In this document: positions 52,880 through 61,191 of the stretch, piece after piece | Layout of the letters: each line of letters begins with the position of its first letter | Position numbering within the stretch: the stretch's first letter is position 1 | Assembly: GCF_005222815.1 (NCBI RefSeq) | Contig: NZ_STGB01000001.1 | Location: 310,001 to 374,000, forward strand | Direction of reading: 5' to 3' | DNA length: 64,000 nt | Origin: Roseomonas sp. AR75 | GTDB lineage: Bacteria; Pseudomonadota; Alphaproteobacteria; Acetobacterales; Acetobacteraceae | Program-made: the position numbers and the translations under genes | Notes under the pieces: generated by a model | What the model was told of the DNA's origin: nothing | The model's input: only the letters and a program-made list of their open reading frames with translations | Databases searched by the model: none

Positions 52880-53649
52880 GCGCCTTCGTCGAGGGCCGCG
52901 GCCTGGTGAAGCGCTATGTCGGCTCCTCCGGCCAGCCGACCATCGCGCTGAATGGCGTGGACGTGGATATCCCGGAGGGCAAGATCACGCTGCTGATCGG
53001 CCCGTCCGGCTGCGGCAAGACCACGCTGCTGAACATGATCGCGGGCTTCGAGAAGCAAAGCGCGGGGACCTTGCTGGTGAAGGGGGAGCCGGTGCGCGGC
53101 CCCGATCCGCGACGCGGCGTGATCTTCCAGGACCCGAACCTGTTCCCCTGGCTCAGCGTCTGGGAGAACGTGATGTTCGGCCCCGAGGTGCGCGGCGAGA
53201 CCCGCAGCGTCGCGGAGGCGCGGGCGGCCGAGCTGCTGCGCATGGTGCGGCTGTGGGACTTCCGCAACCACCGGCCCTACCAGCTCTCGGGCGGCATGCG
53301 GCACCGCGCGGCGATCATCCGCACCCTGGCCAACGACCCCGAATTGCTGCTGGCCGACGAGCCCTTCACCGGGCTCGACGAGCACACACGCCGGCGCCTG
53401 CAGGGGGATTTCCTCTCGCTGGTGCAGCGCAGCGGCAAGACCGTCGTCTTCGTCACCCACAACATCGAGGAGGCGCTGTTCCTGGCGGACCGCCTGGTGG
53501 TGATGAGCCCGAGCCCCGGCCGCATCAAGGAAGTGATCCCGATGGAGATGCCGCGCCCGCGCGACATCCTGAGCGACGAGTTCAACCACTGGCGCGCGCG
53601 GCTCTACAACCTCATCACGCCCGACGTGGTCGAGGAGGAGACGGTCTGA
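52876..53649 (+). CDS. Nitrate/sulfonate/taurine-type ABC transporter ATPase
   Basis: Nucleotide-binding subunit of 257 residues. Walker A GPSGCGKTT at 42-50, Q-loop FQDPNLFPWLSVWENVMFG near 90, signature QLSGGMRHRAAIIRTLA near 135, Walker B LLADEPFTGLD near 158 and H-loop FVTHNIEEALFLADR near 192. The start is a GTG inside GTGA shared with the permease stop; the frame upstream of it is permease sequence. It completes a full importer just before the hydantoinase pair. Confidence 0.94.
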   Translation: MSAFVEGRGLVKRYVGSSGQPTIALNGVDVDIPEGKITLLIGPSGCGKTTLLNMIAGFEKQSAGTLLVKGEPVRGPDPRRGVIFQDPNLFPWLSVWENVMFGPEVRGETRSVAEARAAELLRMVRLWDFRNHRPYQLSGGMRHRAAIIRTLANDPELLLADEPFTGLDEHTRRRLQGDFLSLVQRSGKTVVFVTHNIEEALFLADRLVVMSPSPGRIKEVIPMEMPRPRDILSDEFNHWRARLYNLITPDVVEEETV

Positions 53650-53669
53650 GCGCAGCGCGGAGACAGGAC

Positions 53670-55406
53670 ATGGCAAGCGGCATCGCCGCCGACCGCATGG
53701 CGGTCGAGATCGTCGCGCACCGGCTGCAGGCCGCCGCCGAGGAGATGATGGCGACGCTGGTGCGCACCGCCTATTCGCCCAACATCAAGGAACGGCGCGA
53801 CTGCTCCGTCGGCATCTTCGACGCGAAGGGGCAGTTGCTGGCGCTGACCGCCATCGCGCCGCTGCACCTTTCCTCGCTGCTGGGGCTGGTGGCGCATGTC
53901 ACGCGCCGCTTCCCACTGGACACGCTGAAGCCCGGCGACGGCATCCTGGCCAACGATCCCTACCACGGCGGTGGATCGCATCTGCCGGACCTGACCGTCG
54001 CGACGCCGGTCTTCGCGGACGGCGAGGTTGTCGCGTTCGTCTGCAACATTGCCCATCATTCCGATGTCGGCGGCCGCGTGCCGGGCAGCGAGAGCGCCGA
54101 TTGCACCTCGATCTTCCAGGAAGGGCTGCGCCTGCCGCCGGTGCGGCTGGTGGAGGGCGGGGAGGTGAGGCAGGACATCGTCGAGATCGTGCTGCTGAAC
54201 AGCCGCACGCCGGGTGAGCGGGAGGGCGACCTCAAGGCGCAGATCGCCACGAATGCCACGGGCGTCCGGCGCATGCAGGAACTGCTCGCCCGCTTCGGGC
54301 GGGAGGCGACGCTCGCCGCCTTCGACGCGATCCTGGCGCATGGCGAGGCCCGCGCCCGCGCCGCCATCGCCGCGCTGCCGCGCGGGTCCTGGACCAACGA
54401 GGAGATCATCGACAATGACGGCATCGCCGCGGCGGAACTGCGCACGCGCGTGACCGTCACGGCGGCGGGCGATACGCTGCGCTTCGACTTCTCCGGCACC
54501 GATCCGCAGATGCGCGGCGCGCGCAACATGGTGATGGGCGCGACGCTCGCCTGCGTCTACTACGCCGTGAAGGCGTTGGTGGACCCGGATCTGCCGCCCA
54601 ATGCCGGCACCTTCCGCCCCATCGAGGTGATCGCGCCGCCGGGCAGCCTGCTGAACGCGACGCCCCCGGCAGCGGTGGGCGACCGGTCCTCGCTGGGCAA
54701 CGTGGTGGGCGACCTGATCTTCGGCGCCTTCGCGCAGGCGGTGCCGGAGCGCATCATGGCCGGCTGCGGGCCGCTTTCCGCGATGACCTTCTCGGGCGTC
54801 GATCCGCGCAGCGGGCGCTACTTCGTCGACTACGAGACCTATGCCGGCGCGGCGGGCGCGCAGCACGACCAGGACGGCAGGGATGCCGTGCGCGTGCACA
54901 TTTCCGGCGCCGCCAACCTGCCGGTGGAAGCGGCCGAGCATGAATTCCCGCTGGCCGTGCTGCGCTATGAGCTCATCGAGGATTCCGGCGGCGCCGGCAC
55001 CTTCCGCGGCGGCCTCGGCACGCGGCGTGACGTGCTGCTGTTCGCGGAGGAGGGGCGGCTGGTGGGCCGCGCCCTGCGGCAGGTAGTGGCGCCGCGCGGG
55101 CATGGCGGCGGGCATGACGGCACGCGCGGGCGCTTCGTGCTGCGGCCCGGCGACGACACGGCGGAGGCGCTCCCGGCGAGCTTCTCGGACTGGCCGATCG
55201 CACCGGGCGAGGTGGTGCGCATCGAGACCTCCTCCGGCGCCGGATTCGGCGATGCGCGCCGGCGCGATCCCGCGCTGGTGCTGGCCGATGTGCTGGACGG
55301 CAAGGTCGGTGCAGCGGCGGCGCGCGAACTCTACGGCGTGGTCCTGCGCGACGGCGCCGTGGACGAAGCGGCGACGGAAGCCTTGCGTGCCGGAGTGCGA
55401 GCATGA
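53670..55406 (+). CDS. Hydantoinase B / 5-oxoprolinase beta subunit family (third copy)
   Basis: HyuB-type subunit of 578 residues, 20 bases after the importer ATPase gene and preceded by a GGAGA site. Signatures: TLVRTAYSPNIKERRDCSVG near residue 30, ANDPYHGGGSHLPDLTV near 92, NIAHHSDVGGRVPG near 120 and IFQEGLRLPPVRL near 147. It overlaps hyuA by four bases. Gene order is hyuB before hyuA, the reverse of the two pairs in the 19966-35492 operon, so this locus was assembled separately. Confidence 0.94.
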   Translation: MASGIAADRMAVEIVAHRLQAAAEEMMATLVRTAYSPNIKERRDCSVGIFDAKGQLLALTAIAPLHLSSLLGLVAHVTRRFPLDTLKPGDGILANDPYHGGGSHLPDLTVATPVFADGEVVAFVCNIAHHSDVGGRVPGSESADCTSIFQEGLRLPPVRLVEGGEVRQDIVEIVLLNSRTPGEREGDLKAQIATNATGVRRMQELLARFGREATLAAFDAILAHGEARARAAIAALPRGSWTNEEIIDNDGIAAAELRTRVTVTAAGDTLRFDFSGTDPQMRGARNMVMGATLACVYYAVKALVDPDLPPNAGTFRPIEVIAPPGSLLNATPPAAVGDRSSLGNVVGDLIFGAFAQAVPERIMAGCGPLSAMTFSGVDPRSGRYFVDYETYAGAAGAQHDQDGRDAVRVHISGAANLPVEAAEHEFPLAVLRYELIEDSGGAGTFRGGLGTRRDVLLFAEEGRLVGRALRQVVAPRGHGGGHDGTRGRFVLRPGDDTAEALPASFSDWPIAPGEVVRIETSSGAGFGDARRRDPALVLADVLDGKVGAAAARELYGVVLRDGAVDEAATEALRAGVRA

Positions 55407-57457
55407 GCGACCGCTACGCGCTCGGCGTGGATGTCGGCGGCACCTTCACCGACCTTGTGCTGATCCGCTTGTCGAATGGCGCGATGACCACGCACAAGGT
55501 GCCGTCCACGCCCGACGATCCCTCGCGCGCCATGGGCGAAGGCATCGCCGAGCTGCTGCGGCTGGCGGGCGCGGCGGCCGGCGATGTCGGCTGGTTCGGC
55601 CATGGCACGACGGTCGCGACTAATGCGATGATCCAGGGCCGCACCGCGCGCACCGGCCTCGTCACCACCGAGGGCTTCCGCGACACGCTGGAGATCCGCC
55701 GGCAGCGCCAGCCGCACAACTACAACATCCGCATCCCGAAGCCACGCCCGCCCGTGCCGCGCCGCCTGCGCTTCGAGATCGCCGAGCGGCTGTTCCTGAT
55801 GGGCCGCGATCCCGTCGCGCCGCGCCGCGAAAGCCTCGATCCCGTGATCGCGGCGCTGCGCGCGGCGGAGGTGGAATCGATCGCGATCTGCTTTCTGCAC
55901 GCCTATCTGGATCCTGCGCATGAGCGCCAGGTCGCGGCTTGGCTGGAAGCGGCGCTGCCGGGCGTGTTCATCTGCCCGTCGCACGAGATCCTCGCGGAGT
56001 TCCGGGAGTACGAACGGCTCTCGACCACCGTGCTGAATGCCGGGCTCGGCCCTGTGATGAGCCGCTACCTGGATCGCCTGCAGGCGCGCTGCGAGGGGCT
56101 CGGCCTCGGCTGCGCGCCACACATCCTGCAATCCAATGGCGGCGTCGCCTCGCCGCGCGAAGCCGGCGCGAAGCCGGTGCGCACGCTCGCTTCCGGGCCG
56201 GCCGCGGGCGTGACTGGCGCGATCCATGCCTGCGTCGCTGCGGGATTCCCGGACATCATCACCTTCGATGTCGGCGGCACCTCGCTGGATGTCTGCCTGG
56301 TGGAGAACGGCCAGCCCGCCATCGCGCGCGAGAAGGAATTCGGCGGCTGGCCCGTGCGCTTCCCGATGCTGGACGTGCATTCGGTGGGCGCCGGCGGCGG
56401 TTCGATCGCCTGGGTGGATGCGGGCGGCTTCCTGCAGGTCGGCCCGCAGAGCGCCGGCGCGCATCCCGGCCCTGCCTGCTACGACCGCGGCGGCACGCGG
56501 CCCACGGTGACGGATGCGAATGTTGTTCTCGGGCGCCTGCATCCAGAACGCCTGCTCGGCGGCCGCATGCCGATCCGGCGCGACCTGGCCGAGAAGGCGA
56601 TCGCCGAGCATGTGGCGCAGCCGCTCGGCATGACGGTGGAGGAGGCCGCCGCGGCGATCCTGACCATCCTCAACGAGACCATGCTGCGCGCGGTGCGGCT
56701 GATCTCGGTGGAGCAGGGGCATGATCCCAGGCGCTTCGCGCTGGCCTCCTTCGGCGGCGGCGGGCCGCTGCTGTCGCAGGCGCTGGCGGCGGAGCTCGGC
56801 ATGCGCACCGTGATCGTGCCGCCGGGGCCAGGGCTGCTCTGCGCGCTCGGCCTGTTGGTGGCGGATGTGCGCAGCGATTTCAGCCGCACCTGCCTGCTGC
56901 CGCTCGGCGCGGAGGCGATGCCCGCGCTGCTGGAGGCCTTCGCCGCGCTGGATGCGGAGGCCGATCGCTGGCAGGCGGCGGAGGCCGCGGCGGGCACGCC
57001 GGCGCGCCGGCAGCGCGCGCTCGACATGCGCTACCAGGGGCAGAGCCATGAGCTGACCGTGCCCGTGCCCGACCTGCCGCCGGCGCAGCTGCCCGCCGCG
57101 CTGGCGGAGGCTTTCGCGCAGGAACATGCCCGCGTCTACGGCTACGCGACCGGCGCTGCCGTGCAGGCCGTGACGGCGCGGCTGAGTCTCAGCGTTGCCG
57201 TTGCGCGGCCGCCGGCCGCTTCGGGCGACGCCGCGGGCGGCGAGGCGCGCATCGGCAGTCGCCGCGCCTGGTTCGCCGAGGCCGGCGGGTGGACCGACTG
57301 CCCGGTGTACGACCGCGCGAGGCTTGCGCCGGGCGCGAGGCTGTCCGGCCCCGCCATCCTCGAGCAGATGGACACCACGACGATCCTGCATCCCGGCCAG
57401 GCGCTGCGCTGCGACGCCGGCGGCAACCTTCTCATCGCGGTCGCGGAGCCGGGCTGA
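55403..57457 (+). CDS. Hydantoinase A / 5-oxoprolinase alpha subunit family (third copy)
   Basis: HyuA-type ATP-binding subunit of 684 residues. Motifs: LGVDVGGTFTDLVLIR near residue 8, GHGTTVATNAMIQGR near 68, SGPAAGVTGAIHA near 262 and FDVGGTSLDVCLVENG near 288, in which the usual S-T-D is S-L-D, then GAGGGSIAWVDAGG near 325. It ends the binding protein-permease-ATPase-hyuB-hyuA operon. ATP-dependent opening of an imported cyclic amide or imide is the simplest model; acetone-carboxylase-like chemistry is an alternative. Confidence 0.94.
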   Translation: MSDRYALGVDVGGTFTDLVLIRLSNGAMTTHKVPSTPDDPSRAMGEGIAELLRLAGAAAGDVGWFGHGTTVATNAMIQGRTARTGLVTTEGFRDTLEIRRQRQPHNYNIRIPKPRPPVPRRLRFEIAERLFLMGRDPVAPRRESLDPVIAALRAAEVESIAICFLHAYLDPAHERQVAAWLEAALPGVFICPSHEILAEFREYERLSTTVLNAGLGPVMSRYLDRLQARCEGLGLGCAPHILQSNGGVASPREAGAKPVRTLASGPAAGVTGAIHACVAAGFPDIITFDVGGTSLDVCLVENGQPAIAREKEFGGWPVRFPMLDVHSVGAGGGSIAWVDAGGFLQVGPQSAGAHPGPACYDRGGTRPTVTDANVVLGRLHPERLLGGRMPIRRDLAEKAIAEHVAQPLGMTVEEAAAAILTILNETMLRAVRLISVEQGHDPRRFALASFGGGGPLLSQALAAELGMRTVIVPPGPGLLCALGLLVADVRSDFSRTCLLPLGAEAMPALLEAFAALDAEADRWQAAEAAAGTPARRQRALDMRYQGQSHELTVPVPDLPPAQLPAALAEAFAQEHARVYGYATGAAVQAVTARLSLSVAVARPPAASGDAAGGEARIGSRRAWFAEAGGWTDCPVYDRARLAPGARLSGPAILEQMDTTTILHPGQALRCDAGGNLLIAVAEPG

Positions 57458-57511
57458 GCGGCACGCGATTTCTCTTCCCCGGCGCGGCATCGGCGCCGTA
57501 TCGTTGCCGGC

Positions 57512-57772
57512 ATGAACAAGCGCCGCACGATCCTTGCAGGACTGCTCCTCGCGCCCGCCGCGCCGCTGGCCGCGCGCGCCTTCCGCGCGGAGGCCGTGAC
57601 GCCGGCAGACGCCTGCGGCCCGGATGGCTGCGGGGAGGATCGGCTTCATAGCGTGTCCGGAGGCGGCTCGCTGGAGCCGGAGCAACGCGCGCCGGCACCG
57701 GACCGTGCCGTGTGGCGCTGCCCCTTCTGCGGCCGCTTCTCAGCGCTGCCGGAAGCTGCCGCACCGCGCTGA
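57512..57772 (+). CDS. Small exported cysteine-containing protein, unrecognised
   Basis: Possible gene of 86 residues. It starts with a good export signal (MNKRRTILAGLLLAPAAPLA, with ARA before the mature part) that has two consecutive arginines. The short mature part has two cysteine pairs, ACGPDGCG near residue 35 and WRCPFCGRF near 70, suggestive of a small metal-binding knuckle or disulfides. No strong ribosome site precedes it. It follows the third hyuA by 55 bases. I do not recognise a family. Confidence 0.5.
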   Translation: MNKRRTILAGLLLAPAAPLAARAFRAEAVTPADACGPDGCGEDRLHSVSGGGSLEPEQRAPAPDRAVWRCPFCGRFSALPEAAAPR

Positions 57773-57794
57773 CGCCGCGGCGCGGCAGCTTCGC

Positions 57795-59318
57795 TCACGT
57801 CGCCGGCGGCGACAGGCCGATGCGCGCGAAGGCCTCGGAGGGTGCGTGGTTGGCCACCATCAGCCTCGCCATCAGCAAAGCCAGCCGCGCTTCCTGCGCC
57901 GGATCCTGCAACGGGTGTTCCTGGCCGGGATCGGCGACGAGGTCATAAAGGCGCGTCTCGTCCTCGATCATGTTCCCCGGGCCGTATTTGGACTGGAAGG
58001 GCGAGCGCTCCAGCACCGGTACCTGCATCACCTTGGCGCCCTTCGTGAAGGGCAGCGGTCCCGCGAGTTGCGCGCCGGCCAGCTCCTCCACGGTGAAGGG
58101 CATGGAGATGTGCGTGGGCATGACGGTGTACTGGTAGATCTCCTGCGTCTTCAGGTCGGGCGGATAGCGGTGATAGGTGTAGCGGCCATCCGTGACGTTC
58201 ACCGCGCCGCCGAAATAGCCGAACAGCGCTGCCTCCCGCCGCTGCGTGCCGTCCCGTGACGCGCGGAGGGGGATGCCTTCCATGGATGGCGTCGGCGCCA
58301 CGCCGAACAGATCGAGGAAGGTCGCGGCCATGTCCATCGCCTGGGTCAGCGCATCGCAGCTTTCGCCTGGCTGCGCGGGCTTGCGCGGGTCGTGCATCAG
58401 CAGCGGGATGTTCGCGACCTCCTGGTAGAGGTTCATGCGGTTCTTCGCCCAGAAGTCGTGCTCGCCCAGCAGGAAGCCGTGATCGGTGGTGACGACCAGC
58501 GCGGTGTCCTTCCACAGATCCTTGGCGTCGAACAGGTCGAGCAGCTGGCCGAGCAGGTGGTCGCACAGCGCGACGACGGCGTAGTAGTTGGCGCGCAGCT
58601 CCTCGCATTCCTCCGGCAGTTCGTCGACGCGGCCGTAGCGCGGCCAGTCCAGCACGGGACCCTGGTAGTTCGTGGGGAAGCCCTCGCGGAAGCGCGTGGG
58701 CGCGTGGAAGGGCTCGTGCGGATCGAAGGTCTCGATCTGCAACACCCAGTTGTCGGCTTCGGCATTGCGGTCGAGGAATTCCAGCCCCGCCGCCATGCAC
58801 TGGACCGAGGGAAACTCCTTCTCCTCCTTGATGAACTCGCGGTTGATGATGTTCTGCGCCTTGTAGACGCGCCGATCCCGGGTGAACTGCATCGGGTGGT
58901 ATTTCTCGCGCAGCCTTTCCCAATGCGGCTGCACCATCGCCTTCCACGGGTCGCCTTCCTGTCCCCGGATGAATTCGTGGCTGTCGTAGCGCGTGTGATA
59001 GGTCGCGCCGCCATCCTCCCAGTAGTGGAAGTGGTCGGTGACCAGGTGGCTGTAGGTGCCGGCCTGCTTCGCCAGGATCTCGGGGAAGGCGTCGTCGAAG
59101 GGCTCCAGCGGTCCCCAGGAGCGGTGCAGGAAGGACAGGCGCCCGGTCAGCAGGTCGCGTCGCGCGGGCATGCAGGGCAGGCTGCCGACATAGTGCTTGT
59201 CGAACCGCACCGCGCGCTTCGCCAGACGGTCGAAATTCGGCGTCGGCACGCGCGTGCCGCCATAGCAGCCGAGGATGTGGCGGTTGAGCGAGTCGAACAG
59301 GACGAAGACCGCTTTCAT
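57795..59318 (-). CDS. Type I sulfatase (formylglycine-dependent), cytosolic
   Basis: Alkaline phosphatase-superfamily sulfatase of 507 residues. The formylglycine signature C-x-P-x-R is CMPAR at 49-53 (SLPCMPARRDLLTGR), and metal-binding residues are seen in VLFDSLNRH at the N-terminus and VVTTDHGFLLGEHDFWAKN near 300. No signal peptide precedes MKAVFVLFDS, so it should act in the cytosol on an imported sulfate ester; a formylglycine-generating or anaerobic maturase must be encoded elsewhere. It ends the leftward sugar-type ABC operon. A phosphonate monoester hydrolase is a possible alternative in this superfamily. Confidence 0.9.
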   Translation of the reverse strand: MKAVFVLFDSLNRHILGCYGGTRVPTPNFDRLAKRAVRFDKHYVGSLPCMPARRDLLTGRLSFLHRSWGPLEPFDDAFPEILAKQAGTYSHLVTDHFHYWEDGGATYHTRYDSHEFIRGQEGDPWKAMVQPHWERLREKYHPMQFTRDRRVYKAQNIINREFIKEEKEFPSVQCMAAGLEFLDRNAEADNWVLQIETFDPHEPFHAPTRFREGFPTNYQGPVLDWPRYGRVDELPEECEELRANYYAVVALCDHLLGQLLDLFDAKDLWKDTALVVTTDHGFLLGEHDFWAKNRMNLYQEVANIPLLMHDPRKPAQPGESCDALTQAMDMAATFLDLFGVAPTPSMEGIPLRASRDGTQRREAALFGYFGGAVNVTDGRYTYHRYPPDLKTQEIYQYTVMPTHISMPFTVEELAGAQLAGPLPFTKGAKVMQVPVLERSPFQSKYGPGNMIEDETRLYDLVADPGQEHPLQDPAQEARLALLMARLMVANHAPSEAFARIGLSPPAT

Positions 59319-59342
59319 CTCATCTGCCCTCAGACGCCGGGC

Positions 59343-59416
59343 GCGGCCTCCGGCCGCTTGGCTTCGCCGCACGGGCGGCGGGCCGCATTCGCGGCCTCAG
59401 CCCGCTGCGCGGGCTG
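59343..59416 (-). repeat. Cluster of palindromic hairpins between permease and sulfatase genes
   Basis: GCGGCC-TCC-GGCCGC (59343-59357) and CAGCCCGC-TGC-GCGGGCTG (59398-59416) both form strong stem-loops in the 125-base gap before the sulfatase. They may lower expression of the sulfatase relative to the importer or mark an RNA processing site, or be a repetitive intergenic element. Confidence 0.5.
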
Positions 59417-59443
59417 CCAACAACACCTACCATGACGTATCCC

Positions 59444-60271
59444 TCATTTGACCGCACCGAGCGTGAGGCCCTTCACGATCCAGCGCTGCGCGACCAGCAG
59501 CAGGAGAAGGGCGGGAACGGCCGAGAGGCTGGCGGCCGCGGCCATCTGGACGTAGCGGATCTCGAAATCCTGGGCGAACTTCGCGATCGCCACCGGCACC
59601 GTCGCGGTCTGCCGCATCGAAAGGTTCAGCGCCGCCGCGAATTCGTTCCACGAGAAGACGAAGCACAGCACGCCGGCGGCGGCGAGGCCTGGCGCGACCA
59701 GCGGCAGCACCACGCGCCACAGCAGCGTGGGCGTGGAGGCGCCGTCCAGCCGCGCGGCCTCCACCAGTTCCTGCGGCACGTCGCGGACGAAGACGCCCAT
59801 CATCCACAGCGCCATCGGCAGGTTCAGCGTGGCATGCGCGAGGATCAGCCCCATCAGCGTGTTGTCCAGCCCGACCGCGCGCGCCATCACGAACCAGCCG
59901 CCGGCCAGCGCCACGGGCGGGATCATCTGCAGCACCAATGCCCAGAGCAGCAGCGCATGCACCCACCAGCGTGGCCAGCGCATGCGGTGCAGCGACCACG
60001 CGCCGAAGGTGGCGGCGGCAAGCGCGATCGCGGTGCTCGCCAGGCCGATCAGGGTTGAGTTCCGCACGTTCAGCAGGAAGTCGGAGGTCTTGGAGAACAG
60101 CACCTCCTCGAAGGCGGAGAGCGTCGGCGTGAACCAGACTTCGCCCATCAGCAGCGAGATCTGCGTGCGGAAGCCGGCCGCGACCACCCAGGCGAAGGGC
60201 GCCGCGATCAGCAGCCCGCCGAGTAGCAGCGCAAGCTGCAGACCGGATTCGTGGCGCCAGCGCCGCATCAC
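59444..60271 (-). CDS. Carbohydrate-type ABC transporter permease (MalG-like)
   Basis: Inner-membrane permease of 275 residues with six expected helices. Typical features are LLLGGLLIAAPFAWVVAAGF, NSTLIGLASTAIALAAATFGAWSL near residue 70 (in parts), NLPMALWMMGVFVRDVPQEL near 150 and the EAA loop EAARLDGASTPTLLWRVVLPL near 172. It overlaps the MalF-like gene by four bases. With that partner it forms a sugar or polyol importer; a GLDNTLMGLILAH segment is characteristic. Confidence 0.93.
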   Translation of the reverse strand: MMRRWRHESGLQLALLLGGLLIAAPFAWVVAAGFRTQISLLMGEVWFTPTLSAFEEVLFSKTSDFLLNVRNSTLIGLASTAIALAAATFGAWSLHRMRWPRWWVHALLLWALVLQMIPPVALAGGWFVMARAVGLDNTLMGLILAHATLNLPMALWMMGVFVRDVPQELVEAARLDGASTPTLLWRVVLPLVAPGLAAAGVLCFVFSWNEFAAALNLSMRQTATVPVAIAKFAQDFEIRYVQMAAAASLSAVPALLLLLVAQRWIVKGLTLGAVK

Positions 60272-61191
60272 GCCTGCACCCGGCGGCGTGCCGCCGCGGC
60301 GGCGGCGAGCATCAGGAATATGAGAAAAATCACCGCCACCGCCATCGCGGCGCCGTAGCCGGCGCGATCCTCGGTGAAGAAGCGCTGGTAGATGGTGAAG
60401 GAGACGACCTCGGTCGCCGTGCCGGGCCCGCCGCCGGTCAGCAGGTAGACCTCATCGAACACCTTGAAGGCCAGCACCAGGCGGAAGACGAAGGTGACCG
60501 CGATGGTCGGCCACATCAGCGGCAGCGTGATGCGCGTCAGCTCCTGCCAGGCGCTGGCGCCATCCACCGTCGCGGCCTCGTAGACGTCGCGCGGCAGGGA
60601 TTCCAGGCCGGCGAGGAAGAGCAGGAAGCAGAACGGCGTCCAGTGCCAGACATCCACCATGATGACGGCGAACAGCGCGGTGGAGGGTTCGCCCAGCCAG
60701 TCCACCGGCGTCAGCCCGGCGAGTTCGAACAGCTGCGCCAGCGCGCCGAATTCCGGGTTCAGCAGCAGCTTCCACATCGCGCCGATGACGATGCCGGGGA
60801 TCAGCACCGGCAGCACGAAGACCGCGCGCCAGAACACGCGCCCGCGCGTCGCCTTGCTGCACAGCAGCGCCAGCGCGAAGCCGAGGATCATCTGCCCGGT
60901 GACGGCGCCCAGCGCGAAAACCACGGTGTTGAGGATCGCCGCGCCGAACAGCGGGTCGCGCGTCAGCGCCGCGTAATGCGTGGTGCCGACGAAGGACCAG
61001 GTGGACTGTCCCTCCGCCCAGCGTACGTCGAAGAAACCGAGCGCGACGAGGTTCAGCACCGGCAACAGGCCGAGGCCGCCCATCAGCAGCAGCGCCGGCG
61101 AGAGAGTCGCCCAGCGCCACCAGCTGTCGGCGTCGCGCGGCGCCCGCCGCGCCGTAGCGTGCGCCGGCGCGCGGGCGACCGCCAGGCTCAG
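60268..61191 (-). CDS. Carbohydrate-type ABC transporter permease (MalF-like), probable CTG start
   Basis: Inner-membrane permease, 307 residues if started at the CTG that overlaps the binding-protein stop (CTGA). The only ATG (61083) lies inside the first membrane helix (LSPALLLMGGLGLLPVLNLV) and would cut it in half; no GTG or TTG start lies upstream in frame. A GGAG site is nine bases before the CTG. The core shows ILIPGIVIGAMWKLLLNPEFG-like LPVLIPGIVIGAMWKL near residue 140 and the EAA loop EAATVDGASAWQELTRITLPL near 205. It pairs with the MalG-like permease. No ATPase gene accompanies them in view. Confidence 0.87.
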   Translation of the reverse strand: MSLAVARAPAHATARRAPRDADSWWRWATLSPALLLMGGLGLLPVLNLVALGFFDVRWAEGQSTWSFVGTTHYAALTRDPLFGAAILNTVVFALGAVTGQMILGFALALLCSKATRGRVFWRAVFVLPVLIPGIVIGAMWKLLLNPEFGALAQLFELAGLTPVDWLGEPSTALFAVIMVDVWHWTPFCFLLFLAGLESLPRDVYEAATVDGASAWQELTRITLPLMWPTIAVTFVFRLVLAFKVFDEVYLLTGGGPGTATEVVSFTIYQRFFTEDRAGYGAAMAVAVIFLIFLMLAAAAAARRRVQA

